A stretch of DNA of 64,000 bases from JAENVU01 sp963765075 (GCA_963765075.1 CAVXVA010000003.1:620001-684000); one strand, 5' to 3'. Positions 18,356 through 27,485 are shown, counted from the stretch's first letter. The notes: a model not told the origin generated them from the letters alone. A program made the numbers and translations.

Positions 18356-18371
18356 CTGACGCTAGCGTCAG
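18356..18371. promoter_or_regulatory. 16-base palindromic operator between divergent amidohydrolase genes
   Basis: CTGACGCTAGCGTCAG is a perfect palindrome in the 127-base divergent gap. Its size and symmetry suit a TetR-family dimer. No regulator gene is adjacent, so the binding protein is unknown. Confidence 0.55.
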
Positions 18372-18426
18372 CTCGCTCCCGCGGCGAACGCGTCACCGCG
18401 CGGCGTGAACCGAGGAGGATCACCCC

Positions 18427-19260
18427 ATGCCCGCCACCACCGACATCGTCGACATCTGGGTCAACCTGGTGACCGACGAAGGGGCGAAGGAGTTCCTCGG
18501 ACAGGAACAGTTCGCCAACATCCCGGGATACCTCGGATCGAGTTCCACCGACGGCATCGGCACCGATTCGATGATCGCACTCATGGATGAACTCGGCGTC
18601 ACGACGGGCGTGCTGTGCACCGGCATGGACCGCACCGCCGACCAAGCACTCGAGGTCGCGGACCAATACCCGGGCCGGTTCCTCGTTGCCGCCGGACTCA
18701 CGGCGCCGGAGCGGCCGACCCGGACGACGCGCCGGATCCGCACCCTGGCCGAGCACCCCCGGTTCTCGATGGTGCGCATCATGCCGTTGGCCAACCAGGT
18801 GCCCATCACCGACCCGCGCCACTACCCCGCGATGTCGGTCTGCGAGGAACTGGGCATTCCGATGGGAATCAACGTCGGTATCCCCGGTCCGCGAGTTCGC
18901 TCCCGAGTGCAGCACCCCGAACTCCTCGAAGATGTCCTGATCGACTTCCCCGATCTCGTCGTGATCGGGGCCCACATGGGCCACCCGTACGAAGAGCTGC
19001 TCATGAACTACATGCGGAAGTGGCCGAACCTCTACCTGTCGTGCACGGCCTACGCGCCCAGGTACATGGACCCGGGGCTGGTGGAGTTCATGAACAGCCG
19101 CACCTACCGCGGTCGGGTGCTGTGGGGCTCGGACGAACCGTGGTTCCCGATGCGCCGGTCGCTGACCGAAGCCCAAGCCCTGCCCCTCGACGAGGACGCG
19201 ATGGCCCAGTTCCTCGGCGGCACCGCGCGTCGGCTCCTCGACCGTACCGTCAACCCATGA
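18427..19260 (+). CDS. amidohydrolase 2-family protein
   Basis: A 277-residue amidohydrolase_2 protein, shorter than its divergent neighbour. It keeps an FLVAAGLTAPERP segment, MVRIMPLANQVPITDPRHYP, VIGAHMGHPYEELL with a likely metal-binding His, and a C-terminal GSDEPWFP Asp motif. The usual N-terminal HxH is not obvious: the protein starts TDIVDIWVNLV, with Trp-Val in its place. Catalysis may therefore need one metal ion or differ from the classical scheme. It starts after GAGGAT, and its stop overlaps the ATG of the PhyH dioxygenase (ATGA), so the two are one operon likely acting on the same compound. Substrate unknown. Confidence 0.87.
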   Translation: MPATTDIVDIWVNLVTDEGAKEFLGQEQFANIPGYLGSSSTDGIGTDSMIALMDELGVTTGVLCTGMDRTADQALEVADQYPGRFLVAAGLTAPERPTRTTRRIRTLAEHPRFSMVRIMPLANQVPITDPRHYPAMSVCEELGIPMGINVGIPGPRVRSRVQHPELLEDVLIDFPDLVVIGAHMGHPYEELLMNYMRKWPNLYLSCTAYAPRYMDPGLVEFMNSRTYRGRVLWGSDEPWFPMRRSLTEAQALPLDEDAMAQFLGGTARRLLDRTVNP

Positions 19261-20129
19261 CCGTTCGACACCTGCCCGCCACCGCGTCGCCCGACGCCGT
19301 CGCCGCGGTGATCGCGACTGATGGGTGCGTGGTCATCGACCGTCTCGCGTCGCCGGAACTCCTCGACCGGATCGACGCGGAGATGGCGCCGTTCGTGGCG
19401 GCCACTCCGTACGGCACCGACGAGTTCGCGGGTCCCCGCACCCGTCGCACCGGCGGGTTGGTGGCGCGCTCAGAATCGGCACGCGCACTCATCACCGACG
19501 CGCTCGTGCTCGGCACGGTCGATCGGGTGCTGGCGCACGTCAACAACTACCAGCTCCATCTGACCCAACTGATCCGTATCGAACCCGGCGGACCGGTCCA
19601 GACCATCCATCGCGATCAGTGGGCGTTCGACTTCTTCGAGTTCCCGAACGAGTACCAGGTGCAGTGCAACACGATCTGGGCGGCGACCGACTTCACCGCG
19701 GCCAATGGCGCGACACGGGTCGTCCCGGGCAGCCACCTCACCGAGGACAAGCGGCGCCTCACCATCGCCGACACCGAGCCGGCCGAGATGGAGCGGGGTT
19801 CAGTGCTGCTCTACGTCGGCGGCCTGTACCACGGCGGTGGTCCCAACACGGCCGACGGCGATCGAGTCGGGGTGAACATCACCTACAGCGTGGGCTGGCT
19901 CCGCCAAGAGGAGAACCAGTTCCTCACCGTGCCGCCGGAGATCGCGCGCGAGCTCCCGGAGCGGTTGCAGCGGCTCCTCGGCTACAGCCTGGGCGCGTAT
20001 GCGCTCGGATACGTCGACGACCTGCGAGATCCGCTCGACGTGCTGATGGGAAGGTCGGCCTCGAGCGGTACCTTCGCCGCCGGTGCCGAGTCGCTGGCCA
20101 CCAACGCCGGGGTGTCGAAACTCGACTGA
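19257..20129 (+). CDS. phytanoyl-CoA dioxygenase-family protein
   Basis: A 290-residue Fe(II)/2-oxoglutarate-type oxygenase (PhyH family). The 2-His-1-carboxylate facial triad is visible as H118 and D120 in IHRDQW and H192 in GLYHGGG. GATRVVPGSHL is a typical PhyH strand-turn. It would hydroxylate an aliphatic substrate at an unactivated carbon. Translationally coupled to the amidohydrolase gene by an ATGA overlap. The last 148 bases overlap the 3' end of a convergent PAP2 gene on the other strand. The frame is clean through that region, so both ends look coding. Confidence 0.9.
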   Translation: MTVRHLPATASPDAVAAVIATDGCVVIDRLASPELLDRIDAEMAPFVAATPYGTDEFAGPRTRRTGGLVARSESARALITDALVLGTVDRVLAHVNNYQLHLTQLIRIEPGGPVQTIHRDQWAFDFFEFPNEYQVQCNTIWAATDFTAANGATRVVPGSHLTEDKRRLTIADTEPAEMERGSVLLYVGGLYHGGGPNTADGDRVGVNITYSVGWLRQEENQFLTVPPEIARELPERLQRLLGYSLGAYALGYVDDLRDPLDVLMGRSASSGTFAAGAESLATNAGVSKLD

Positions 20130-20911
20130 CCCCGCCCGGGGAACGCTCTGGTCACGGTCCGCTCGATGAGGATCGACAACGCGAGCAACGCCGACGCGAC
20201 GATGCCGTCCATCCACCAGTGATTCGCGGTCGCGCTCACGGCGAAGAAGGTCGCCGCCGGGTGGAGCAGAATCAGCCACCGCCAGCGACTCACGCCGGCC
20301 TGAACAACCGCGGCGCCGACCCAGACGGCCCAGGCGATATGCACCGACGGCATCGCCGAGATCTGATCGGAGATGCCTTGGCCGATCGGGCCGTACACGG
20401 ACTGATCGAACAGCCGGGCCACGTCGACGAATCCGAACTCCGGGTACATCCTCGGCGGCGCCACCGGCCAGAACTGGATGCAGAGACAAAAGAACGTCGT
20501 GAGCGCCAGCGCCGTGCGCCACCGCGAGTACTTGTCGCGGTGGGAGAGGTACAGCCAGATCAGCGTGATCATCATCGCGGGGACGTGCACGATCGCGTAA
20601 TACCCGTTCGTGAAACGCGCGACCCATGGGCGTTCGATGATCCAGTTCTGCAGTCCCGTCTCGCTCGGCAAGTACCAGGACTCTTGGAGGCTCAACACCC
20701 ACCGTCCGTTGCGAAGCCCCTCGTCGACGCGCGCCACCGAGAGTCGGCCGGCCAGGATCCAGATCGTGTACAGGCTCAGGACCAGGGCCAGCTCACGGGC
20801 GAACGCGGCGACCGTTCGTTGCCAGGAGAGTTCGGAACCTCGCCACGCGATTCCGACGATCAACGCGCCGGTCGCGATGCCGACCGCCCATTGCCATTCC
20901 AACCATCCCAC
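19982..20911 (-). CDS. PAP2-superfamily membrane phosphatase
   Basis: A 309-residue integral membrane protein with six or so predicted helices. It has the PAP2/inositolphosphotransferase signature: a PPRM segment near motif 1, SAMPSVHIAWAVW (PSxH) for motif 2, and ATANHWWMDGIVASALLA (HxxxxD) for motif 3. It probably hydrolyses or transfers a phosphate of a lipid at the membrane surface. The GTG at 20911 gives a Trp-rich amphipathic start and has GGGAG upstream. The polar tail after about residue 245, Ser/Pro/Arg-rich, lies opposite the last 148 bases of the dioxygenase gene and may be an extension past the ancestral stop. Confidence 0.82.
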   Translation of the reverse strand: MGWLEWQWAVGIATGALIVGIAWRGSELSWQRTVAAFARELALVLSLYTIWILAGRLSVARVDEGLRNGRWVLSLQESWYLPSETGLQNWIIERPWVARFTNGYYAIVHVPAMMITLIWLYLSHRDKYSRWRTALALTTFFCLCIQFWPVAPPRMYPEFGFVDVARLFDQSVYGPIGQGISDQISAMPSVHIAWAVWVGAAVVQAGVSRWRWLILLHPAATFFAVSATANHWWMDGIVASALLALSILIERTVTRAFPGRGQSSFDTPALVASDSAPAAKVPLEADLPISTSSGSRRSSTYPSAYAPRL

Positions 20912-20926
20912 GGGGTGATGCTCCCA

Positions 20927-20932
20927 TATCCT
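20927..20932 (+). promoter_or_regulatory. -10 box of the ICL/PEPM-family gene (leaderless)
   Basis: TATCCT ends 6 bases before the ATG at 20939, with no Shine-Dalgarno between. Fits TANNNT leaderless promoters. Confidence 0.45.
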
Positions 20933-20938
20933 GATCCC

Positions 20939-21746
20939 ATGACGGCCGATCGATACGACGAGTTCCTCGCCGCTCCATCACGCCGACCCGCCGCTGCTGA
21001 TGCCCAATGCGTGGGACATCGGTTCGGCGCGGTTGCTCGTCTCGCTCGGCTTCCGCGCCATCGCCACCACGAGTTCCGGTTTTGCGGCCACCCTCGGCCG
21101 GCTCGACGGTCGGGCCCGACGCGACGAAGTGATCGACCACTGCCGGGCGCTGAGCGGTGCGGTGTCAGTCCCCATCAGCGCAGATCTGGAGGACTGCTAC
21201 GCCGAGGCCCCGAGCGGAGTCGGCGACACCATCCGATTGGTGAGCACCACGGGCATCGCCGGGTGCTCCGTCGAGGACTACGACCGAGCGAACGATCGAA
21301 TCCACCCCGTTGGTCTGGCCGTCGACCGAGTACGCGCGGCTGCCGACGCCGCGCACGCCGGTCCGCTTCGGCTCGTCCTGACGGCTCGGGCCGAGAACTT
21401 CCTCCACGGTCGACCCGACCTGGGCGACACGATCGCTCGGCTCCAAGCGTTCCAAGCCGCGGGTGCCGACGTGCTCTTCGCGCCCGGCGTCAACGATGAG
21501 AAGGACATCCGCACCCTCGTCGCGTCGGTGGACCGACCGGTGAATGTCCTGCCCCGGGGCAGCACGGTTCCCGTCGCAACGCTGCGCGAGATCGGCGTGA
21601 AGCGCATCAGCGTCGGCGGATCCTTCGCGTGGACTGCGTACGCCGCGGTCGAGCGCGCGGCCCGTGAACTCCGGGATCACGGGACGTACGGCTACTGGTC
21701 CGACGCCGCCGACGGGGTGGCGGCCGCGCGCGGCCGCGTTCACTGA
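20939..21746 (+). CDS. isocitrate lyase/phosphoenolpyruvate mutase-family protein (one frameshift)
   Basis: Repaired length is 268 residues. The first ten codons (MTADRYDEFL) are in one frame and the rest in another. Dropping one base near 20972 gives the family-typical LHHADPPLLMPNAWDIGSARL. The body has the alpha/beta-barrel ICL/PEPM features: ATTSSGFAATLG, PISADLEDCY (metal-binding Asp and Glu) and CSVEDYDR. It lacks the KKCGH catalytic motif of true isocitrate lyase, so C-C or C-P bond chemistry on a small oxo-acid is the best statement. Only one base is out of place in a coding frame that is otherwise clean, so a sequence error is as likely as a mutation. A leaderless promoter box precedes it. 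Confidence 0.75.
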
Positions 21747-21757
21747 CTGACGTCGGG

Positions 21758-23200
21758 TCAGGGCGCCTTCGGCTTCGCGCACGGCCCGCCGCGCGTCACG
21801 TGCACGTGCACCGACGATGCGGCCGGATCGTTCTTCATCACCAGAGTGGTCGAGCACGACCGCACCGTCGCACCGTCGACGGTCGCGGTGTAGCCCTCGG
21901 GATACACGCGATGGGGCATCACGAAGCTGGTCCGGTACTTCGGGTCCGCCGGCGCGCCATCGGGGCGACGCGTGGAGTACACGAAGTCGTACTCACCCGT
22001 GGCCGGGTCGAACTCGGAACTACTCGGGGTGCCGTTGGTCGCCATGGCGTAGGGCCGCACGATCCCGGCCAAGGTCGACTCGCGCAGGTTCGCACCGGTC
22101 GGTGCCTGGTCGACGTGCGCGACGACGTTCTCGTCGTACGCCCACATCATCCACGACAGCATTCGCCGGTCGAACGCACCCGTGAGCCGCTGCCAGGTTG
22201 CGGTGTCGTTCGTCGCGCCGAACTCCGTGCTCAACAGGGCATCGCCTCGCGCCGACGCGGCGATTGCCCGATCCATGACGGCTTCGTCGTCAGCCGGCGC
22301 GGTGGCATACACGTGGTAGGAGAGCCCGCTGCGCGGCGCACCGAACCCGGAGACCGAGGTGTCGGCCAGGCCGAAGTTGAACAACACGAACGGCTCGGTG
22401 AACACAAGGTGTTCCCGATCGACGGAGGCGATCGCCGCGCTCATTCGTTGCGCGAACGGAGCGATGAGTGACGCCTCGAGATCGGGACACCCCGTGAGGC
22501 ACGCGGTCCAATCGGCTCCGGGCCACGGTTCGTTCATGAGGTCGTAGCCGAGGACGTAGTCCTCGCCGGCGACGGCTGTCGCGACCGCGCGCACTGCGGT
22601 GGCGTAGTGGGTTTGCAACGGCACGCCATCGGGACCGGGCCGATTCGCCCAGAAGTTGTCGAAGGCCCGGGCCAAGGCGGGGTTCGTGAAGTAGTAGCTG
22701 GGGAACGGGTCCGGCGGGTTCGGGAGTCCGTCGGTCAGGGTGGCCCATTCGGGGAATCCGTTGCCATGGGTCGCCGGCCCGTACCCGTCCTGATGGAAAT
22801 CGACGAGGGTGAAGATCCCCTCGTGGGCGAGCACCCGGATCGTCTCGGCGATCGAATCGACGTAGGCCTGATCGATGACTCCGGGCTCGGGCATCACCGA
22901 CCCGAACACCACGCCGAGCCGGACGGCGTTGAATCCCTCGTCGCGGAGGAACCGGGCATCGTCTTCGCCAAAGCCCGCCGCGGCGGGCGAAATGGGTGGG
23001 AACTTCTTCACGTAGTTCACCCCGTGGAGCGTCACGACCCGGCCGTAGTGGTCGGTGAACCACCGGCCCACGTGGCCGAGTTCGGCCCGGGGCCCGACCG
23101 GAGCCTCGAAGACCGGGCGGGGCACGCACGCCGTCGCCACCACCGCGAGGACCACGACCAGCGACAGCTTGGCGACTCGGTGGCGGGAAAGATGCGACAT
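21758..23200 (-). CDS. GH5-family glycoside hydrolase lipoprotein (endoglycoceramidase-like)
   Basis: A 480-residue exported glycosidase. A hydrophobic signal ends in the lipobox-like VATAC, so it is probably a lipoprotein. The GH5 barrel starts at TLHGVNYVKKFP and has FTLVDFHQDGYGP. The acid/base Glu is in YDLMNEPWPG and the nucleophile Glu in LLSTEFGAT, with WMMWAYDENV between nucleophile and C-terminal beta domain. The arrangement resembles endoglycosylceramidases, which free the sugar chain from glycolipids; other GH5 substrates remain possible. The ATG at 23200 gives a clean signal peptide, and a TACCCT box lies 9 bases upstream. Divergent from the PKD exoprotein gene. Confidence 0.88.
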   Translation of the reverse strand: MSHLSRHRVAKLSLVVVLAVVATACVPRPVFEAPVGPRAELGHVGRWFTDHYGRVVTLHGVNYVKKFPPISPAAAGFGEDDARFLRDEGFNAVRLGVVFGSVMPEPGVIDQAYVDSIAETIRVLAHEGIFTLVDFHQDGYGPATHGNGFPEWATLTDGLPNPPDPFPSYYFTNPALARAFDNFWANRPGPDGVPLQTHYATAVRAVATAVAGEDYVLGYDLMNEPWPGADWTACLTGCPDLEASLIAPFAQRMSAAIASVDREHLVFTEPFVLFNFGLADTSVSGFGAPRSGLSYHVYATAPADDEAVMDRAIAASARGDALLSTEFGATNDTATWQRLTGAFDRRMLSWMMWAYDENVVAHVDQAPTGANLRESTLAGIVRPYAMATNGTPSSSEFDPATGEYDFVYSTRRPDGAPADPKYRTSFVMPHRVYPEGYTATVDGATVRSCSTTLVMKNDPAASSVHVHVTRGGPCAKPKAP

Positions 23201-23325
23201 CAGCCGGGAAGGGTAAGTCGCCCGGGTCACTCCCGCAATCCGGCAAATGGCGGTCCTTGTCCGGTATCCCGATTCGTGCCATTCTCGGGGGGATGCGGTC
23301 GGGCGGCTGCACGGGAGGGAACGAC

Positions 23326-25263
23326 ATGTCACGCGCACACCGGTTGTCGATCGCGACGCGAGTCGGAGCGGTCACACTCTTGGCGACGGCGGCCTTCCCG
23401 CTCGTCGCCTCGACGCCCGCGAGCGCACTGCCCAACACGTCGTCACCCACCCTGTCGCTCGCCCGCACGATTCGAACGACTCCGTTCACCGGGACCTCGT
23501 CGTCCATGCGCGACGCGGAAGGGTCCACGCTGGTGCCGAACGACCCCGCCCACCCCAACATCGGCGGCACCGACTCGCTCTGGCTCACCGAGGACAACGG
23601 TCGAGCGGCGTGGGAGATCAACCCGTACACCGGCGCACTCAAATCGAGCATCCAATCCAGCACGTGGCAGGCGACCAAGCAGTACAGCAGCAGCACGGGA
23701 ACCGGCAGCGGTGCCACGGCCGGGTCGAATCGCGACGCCGACCTCGAGGCACTGGCGTACGACCAAACCAACGACACGCTGTACGCGTTCAACGGGAAGT
23801 GCTGTTCGGGTTCGGTACTGCCCACGGCCTATCGCCTGAAGCGCGGCAACGACGGCACGTTCCACCCCGAGGCGTGGCAGGCCCTCCCCTCGGGGGCGGA
23901 CTACACCGCCGCCGCCTGGCACCCCGGCGACCACAAGCTCTATGTCGGCGTCGGATCGAACCTCCGCACCTACGACTTCGCCAGCAACGTCTCCGGTTCC
24001 ACCTTCAGCGTGTCGGGACTGTCCGGCATCTACGGCATGAGCTTCTCGACGGACGGCAACGACCTGTTCGTGGCGCGATCGTCGGTCAAGGTCTCTCGGG
24101 TCAACTGGAACACCAAGTCCCTCGTGACGGGGTGGACCTTCGACATGCAGCCGTTCGGCATGAGGGACACTCGCGCCATCGACCTCATCAACGATCAGTT
24201 CTACGTGCTCGACGGCTACGACGGTCGGTCATCGGGCGATCCGTTGAAGTACGCAGTGTTCGTCTTCAATGTCTGCTGCGGCGCGGCGAACCCCCCGGTC
24301 GTGTCCTTCTCGAACACCCAAGTCGCCAGTCCCGACCTGACCGTGCAGTTCACCGACACGTCGACGAACGCACCCAACGCCTGGACATGGGACTTCGACA
24401 ACAACGGCAGCACCGACAGCACCGCGCGGAACCCGATCCATACCTTCCCTACTTCGGGTGATTTCCTCGTCCGCCACACGGCGAGCAACTCCGGCGGCCC
24501 AGGGACCGCGGTGACCCAGTCGGTGCATGTGGACCCGCCCGGCCCGCCCGCCCCGCCGGTCGCGAACTTCACGTCGGCGAAGGCGGCAAACCCGCCGTTC
24601 ACGATGAACTTCACCGACACGTCAACCGGAACGCCGACATCATGGGCATGGGACTTCGATAACGACACCGTGACCGACAGCACCAGCCAGAACCCCAGCT
24701 ACACGTTCACGGGGCCCGGCGCGTACCCGGTGACGCTGACTGCCGCGAACGCCGGCGGCCCGAACTCGGTCACCAAGACCGTCCAGGTCACCGCTACCGG
24801 GGGACCCGTCACCGCCACCATCGTGGGTGACGCGTACATCAGTCTCTCGTCGCCGACCAAGAACTACGGCACCTACACCGAACACAAGCTGCTCGGCCCG
24901 AGCGGCATCTACGAGTACCGGCCGTACTACCAGTTCTCCGTCAGCGGCTTGTCGGGTGCGCCGAGTTCCGCGGTCCTGCGGCTCTTCGTCACCGACGGCG
25001 GCACGAGCGGAGGCAACTGGTTCCGAGTCACGGTTCCGTGGCTGGAGAACACGATCAACTGGTCGAACGCGCCGGCCCTCAGCGGCTCGCCGTTCATCAC
25101 GGTCGGAGCGGTGACGGCCGGCCAGTACGTCGACATCGACGTGACGAGCCAACTCAGCGCCGACGGCACCTACACCTTCAGTGCGTCGACCCTCGCGACC
25201 GACTCGGTCAAGTTCGCCAGCCGCGAGACGGCGACGCCGCCCCAACTCATCGTCACCCCGTAG
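23326..25263 (+). CDS. secreted protein with two PKD domains and a DNRLRE-type C-terminal domain
   Basis: A 645-residue exoprotein. Residues 1 to about 34 are a Sec signal with a likely ASA|LP cut. Residues 60-320 look like a beta-propeller or YncE-like region with repeats such as LAYDQTNDTLYAFNG and AAWHPGDHKLYVG. Two PKD domains follow at about 320-405 and 408-490, each with the WxWDFDN core. Residues 495-645 match a DNRLRE/CBM96-like beta domain (DAYISLSSPTKNYG; WFRVTVPWLENTINWSNAP). Likely role: surface adhesion or glycan binding. GGGAGGG precedes the ATG. Paired divergently with a GH5 lipoprotein, consistent with use of extracellular glycans (inference). Confidence 0.85.
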   Translation: MSRAHRLSIATRVGAVTLLATAAFPLVASTPASALPNTSSPTLSLARTIRTTPFTGTSSSMRDAEGSTLVPNDPAHPNIGGTDSLWLTEDNGRAAWEINPYTGALKSSIQSSTWQATKQYSSSTGTGSGATAGSNRDADLEALAYDQTNDTLYAFNGKCCSGSVLPTAYRLKRGNDGTFHPEAWQALPSGADYTAAAWHPGDHKLYVGVGSNLRTYDFASNVSGSTFSVSGLSGIYGMSFSTDGNDLFVARSSVKVSRVNWNTKSLVTGWTFDMQPFGMRDTRAIDLINDQFYVLDGYDGRSSGDPLKYAVFVFNVCCGAANPPVVSFSNTQVASPDLTVQFTDTSTNAPNAWTWDFDNNGSTDSTARNPIHTFPTSGDFLVRHTASNSGGPGTAVTQSVHVDPPGPPAPPVANFTSAKAANPPFTMNFTDTSTGTPTSWAWDFDNDTVTDSTSQNPSYTFTGPGAYPVTLTAANAGGPNSVTKTVQVTATGGPVTATIVGDAYISLSSPTKNYGTYTEHKLLGPSGIYEYRPYYQFSVSGLSGAPSSAVLRLFVTDGGTSGGNWFRVTVPWLENTINWSNAPALSGSPFITVGAVTAGQYVDIDVTSQLSADGTYTFSASTLATDSVKFASRETATPPQLIVTP

Positions 25264-25267
25264 GTGC

Positions 25268-25978
25268 TCAGGCGATCGCCGCGCGATCGGCGGCGATCGC
25301 CACTTCCAGTGCGGCAATGCGCGACCCGCGGATCTGCGTGACCTGGCCGGCGTAGGCAGCCGCGGGCAGCTTCGACCACAGTGCCGCGGCGGCCTGTGCG
25401 GTGGCTTCGAGCTGATCCGGCGCGACGACGTCGTCCAGGAACCCGGCGTCGCGGGCGCCGGACGGCGGGTACATGCGAGCGCCGACGGTGGCCACCTGGA
25501 AGTGACGACGGCTCAGACGCTCCTCGGCGAACTCGATGGCCCAGCGTGGGAGCACCATGCCGATCTGGGTCTCGATCAACCCGATCTGGAACGAGCCGTC
25601 GGCACCGATCCGTTCGTCGGCGGCGAGCAGCAACAACGCGCCCGCCGCGACGGCATGACCCGATGCGGCAACGACCACGGGAAGCGGCGACGCGAAGATC
25701 CGGGTGAACAAGGCACCACCATCGGACACCAGCGTGATCATCGACTTGGCATCGCCGGACTTCATGACCGCGAGATCGAAACCGCCGGTGAGGAACCCAG
25801 GCGTACCGGTGATGCACAGCGCACCCACTGCCGCGTCGTTCTCGGCCAGGGTGAGGCAGGTTCCGAGCGCTTCCAACACCTCGAACGACAGTGCGTTCGC
25901 CTTCCCGTTCGAAATGTGGGCCCACGCGACCCCCTCGCGCACCTCGTACCCGACCAGGTCACTTCCGCTCTCGTTCAC
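25268..25978 (-). CDS. enoyl-CoA hydratase/isomerase-family protein
   Basis: A 236-residue crotonase-fold protein. HISNGKANALSFEVLEAL at the N-terminus, the first oxyanion-hole strand TPGFLTGGFDLAVM and the second ASGHAVAAGALLLLAADERIG are clear. The usual catalytic Glu pair of hydratases is not evident: the second Glu region reads IGLIETQIGM. It may therefore be an isomerase or a hydrolase-like crotonase. Slightly short for the family (about 255). The GTG start follows GGGAG. It stands 62 bases upstream of the MoaD/BNR pair in the direction opposite to the exoprotein. Confidence 0.88.
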   Translation of the reverse strand: MNESGSDLVGYEVREGVAWAHISNGKANALSFEVLEALGTCLTLAENDAAVGALCITGTPGFLTGGFDLAVMKSGDAKSMITLVSDGGALFTRIFASPLPVVVAASGHAVAAGALLLLAADERIGADGSFQIGLIETQIGMVLPRWAIEFAEERLSRRHFQVATVGARMYPPSGARDAGFLDDVVAPDQLEATAQAAAALWSKLPAAAYAGQVTQIRGSRIAALEVAIAADRAAIA

Positions 25979-26040
25979 TGTTGGTCTCCCTCGTGATCTG
26001 CCGGGCGCACGCTACGCGAAGCCGGGCCGCGTCGGCGAGA

Positions 26041-26301
26041 TCAACCGCCGGAGAGCGCCTGCAGAATCGTGACCTCGTCGTGGTCCTCGACACGGGCCGA
26101 GAGATCGCGCACCGACTCGTCGGAAAGGAACACCTTCATGTGCCGGCGGAGCCGATCCTGCTCGTCGACGATCCGGAACCGCATTCCCGGGTACTGCCGG
26201 TCCAGGTCACGGAGCACGTCGTCGATCGTCGCCCCGGTTGCCTCGACGACGGCACGCTGGTGCGTGTAAGACCGCAACGGGGTCGGGATCCGTACCCTCA
26301 T
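26041..26301 (-). CDS. MoaD/ThiS-family ubiquitin-like sulfur carrier
   Basis: An 86-residue beta-grasp protein ending in Gly-Gly, the thiocarboxylate site of MoaD/ThiS carriers. The visible core is VEATGATIDDVLRDLD and RFRIVDEQDRLRRHMKVFLSD, then the C-terminal LQALSGG. It overlaps the stop of the BNR-repeat gene by four bases, a pairing seen in other actinobacterial genomes (recalled, not checked). No moaE, thiF or moeB is close, so the activating E1-like enzyme would be elsewhere. It may serve sulfur transfer in a pathway other than molybdopterin. Confidence 0.85.
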   Translation of the reverse strand: MRVRIPTPLRSYTHQRAVVEATGATIDDVLRDLDRQYPGMRFRIVDEQDRLRRHMKVFLSDESVRDLSARVEDHDEVTILQALSGG

Positions 26302-27485
26302 CCCGCCGCCACGCCGTGTTCGACCGCATAGATCTCGGGGAGGTGACCGATGATGCACGTCCAGGTCGACCCCTCGTCGGGGCTGGCCCAGACCTCTCCC
26401 CCCGTCGTCCCGAAGTACACACCGACGGGATCGTGATCGTCGACCGTCATGGCCTGCCGTTTGACCGTGAGCCAGCCTCGCGCGGGAAGCCCGGCATCGA
26501 GCCGAGCCCACGACACGCCGCCGTCGCGGGTGACGTACGCCGCCGGCCGACCGCCGGGGCTCGTCCGGGGCCACACGTCGGTTCCGTCCATGGGAAAGAC
26601 CCACGCGGTGTCGGGATCACGCGGGTGAAGCTCGATCGGGAATCCGATATCGCCGACCTCGGTCGGCATCGTCGCGCCGATACGAGTCCAACGCGATTCC
26701 GGCCGATCGATCCGATAGATGCCGCAATGGTTCTGTTGGTAGAGGCGATCAGGCTGCGCCGGATGCATGCGGACGCAGTGAGGGTCGTGGCCGAACACCG
26801 GATCTTCATCGGCCGGCTGCATCGCAGTCGCGCAACCGCCGTTGAGCACCGCCCAGTCGGTCCCGCCGTCGGTACTCTCGAAGACGCCACCGGACGACAT
26901 TCCGAGGTACAGGTGGTTGGGATCACGAGGGTCGACGATCACCGAGTGCAACAAGGAGCCATCCGGCGTGTTCTCGTCGGGCCATTCCGCCCACTCGATC
27001 CAGCGCGGATGGTCGTTCCAACCGGAGACCGGCGCCCAGGTCCGTCCCGCATCGTCCGAACGGAACAAGCCTTGCGGGGACCCGCCCGCGTACCAGACCC
27101 CGGGTTCTGACGAATGGCCCGGCGTCAACCAGAAGACCGATCGCAGACTCCGGGCAAGCGGCTCACCCGTCACGAACGCGGGTGGCTTGGTCGCCTCCGA
27201 CCAACTCGCCCCGAGGTCGGTGGAGCGGAAGATGGTCGGACCGAGATGACCGGTACTCGCCGCCACCAGCAGGGTCTGGCCGTCACGTGGATCGAGCACG
27301 GCATGCTGGATGATGTGACCAAGAAACTCGGGGCCGGAACACCACCACTCGCGACGATTGGAGTCCGTGGCGAGTACCCACAGGCCTTTCCGCGTGCCGA
27401 CGAGCAACCGCGGGCCACCCGCGGGAGGACCGGAGGCCACAGTGTCGGTCTCGAGCGAAAACCAGCGTGGAGGTTCGGCAGTCAT
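26298..27485 (-). CDS. BNR/Asp-box beta-propeller protein (sialidase-like fold)
   Basis: A 395-residue beta-propeller with five Asp-box motifs of the S-x-D-x-G-x-x-W type: STDLGASW, SDDAGRTW, STDGGTDW, TRDGGVSW and SPDEGSTW. No signal peptide is seen, so it is probably cytoplasmic, and sialidase catalytic residues are not evident. Such proteins are often labelled glycosyl hydrolase or photosystem II stability factor-like without proof. Its stop overlaps the MoaD-like start (ATGA), so the two are co-translated. A TACCCT box lies 6 bases before the ATG. Role unknown. Confidence 0.85.
   Translation of the reverse strand: MTAEPPRWFSLETDTVASGPPAGGPRLLVGTRKGLWVLATDSNRREWWCSGPEFLGHIIQHAVLDPRDGQTLLVAASTGHLGPTIFRSTDLGASWSEATKPPAFVTGEPLARSLRSVFWLTPGHSSEPGVWYAGGSPQGLFRSDDAGRTWAPVSGWNDHPRWIEWAEWPDENTPDGSLLHSVIVDPRDPNHLYLGMSSGGVFESTDGGTDWAVLNGGCATAMQPADEDPVFGHDPHCVRMHPAQPDRLYQQNHCGIYRIDRPESRWTRIGATMPTEVGDIGFPIELHPRDPDTAWVFPMDGTDVWPRTSPGGRPAAYVTRDGGVSWARLDAGLPARGWLTVKRQAMTVDDHDPVGVYFGTTGGEVWASPDEGSTWTCIIGHLPEIYAVEHGVAAG

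Noticed and set aside
21743..21760. TGACGTCGGGTCA as an operator
   Set aside because: It lies between two convergent stops, its symmetry is imperfect and there is no promoter nearby.
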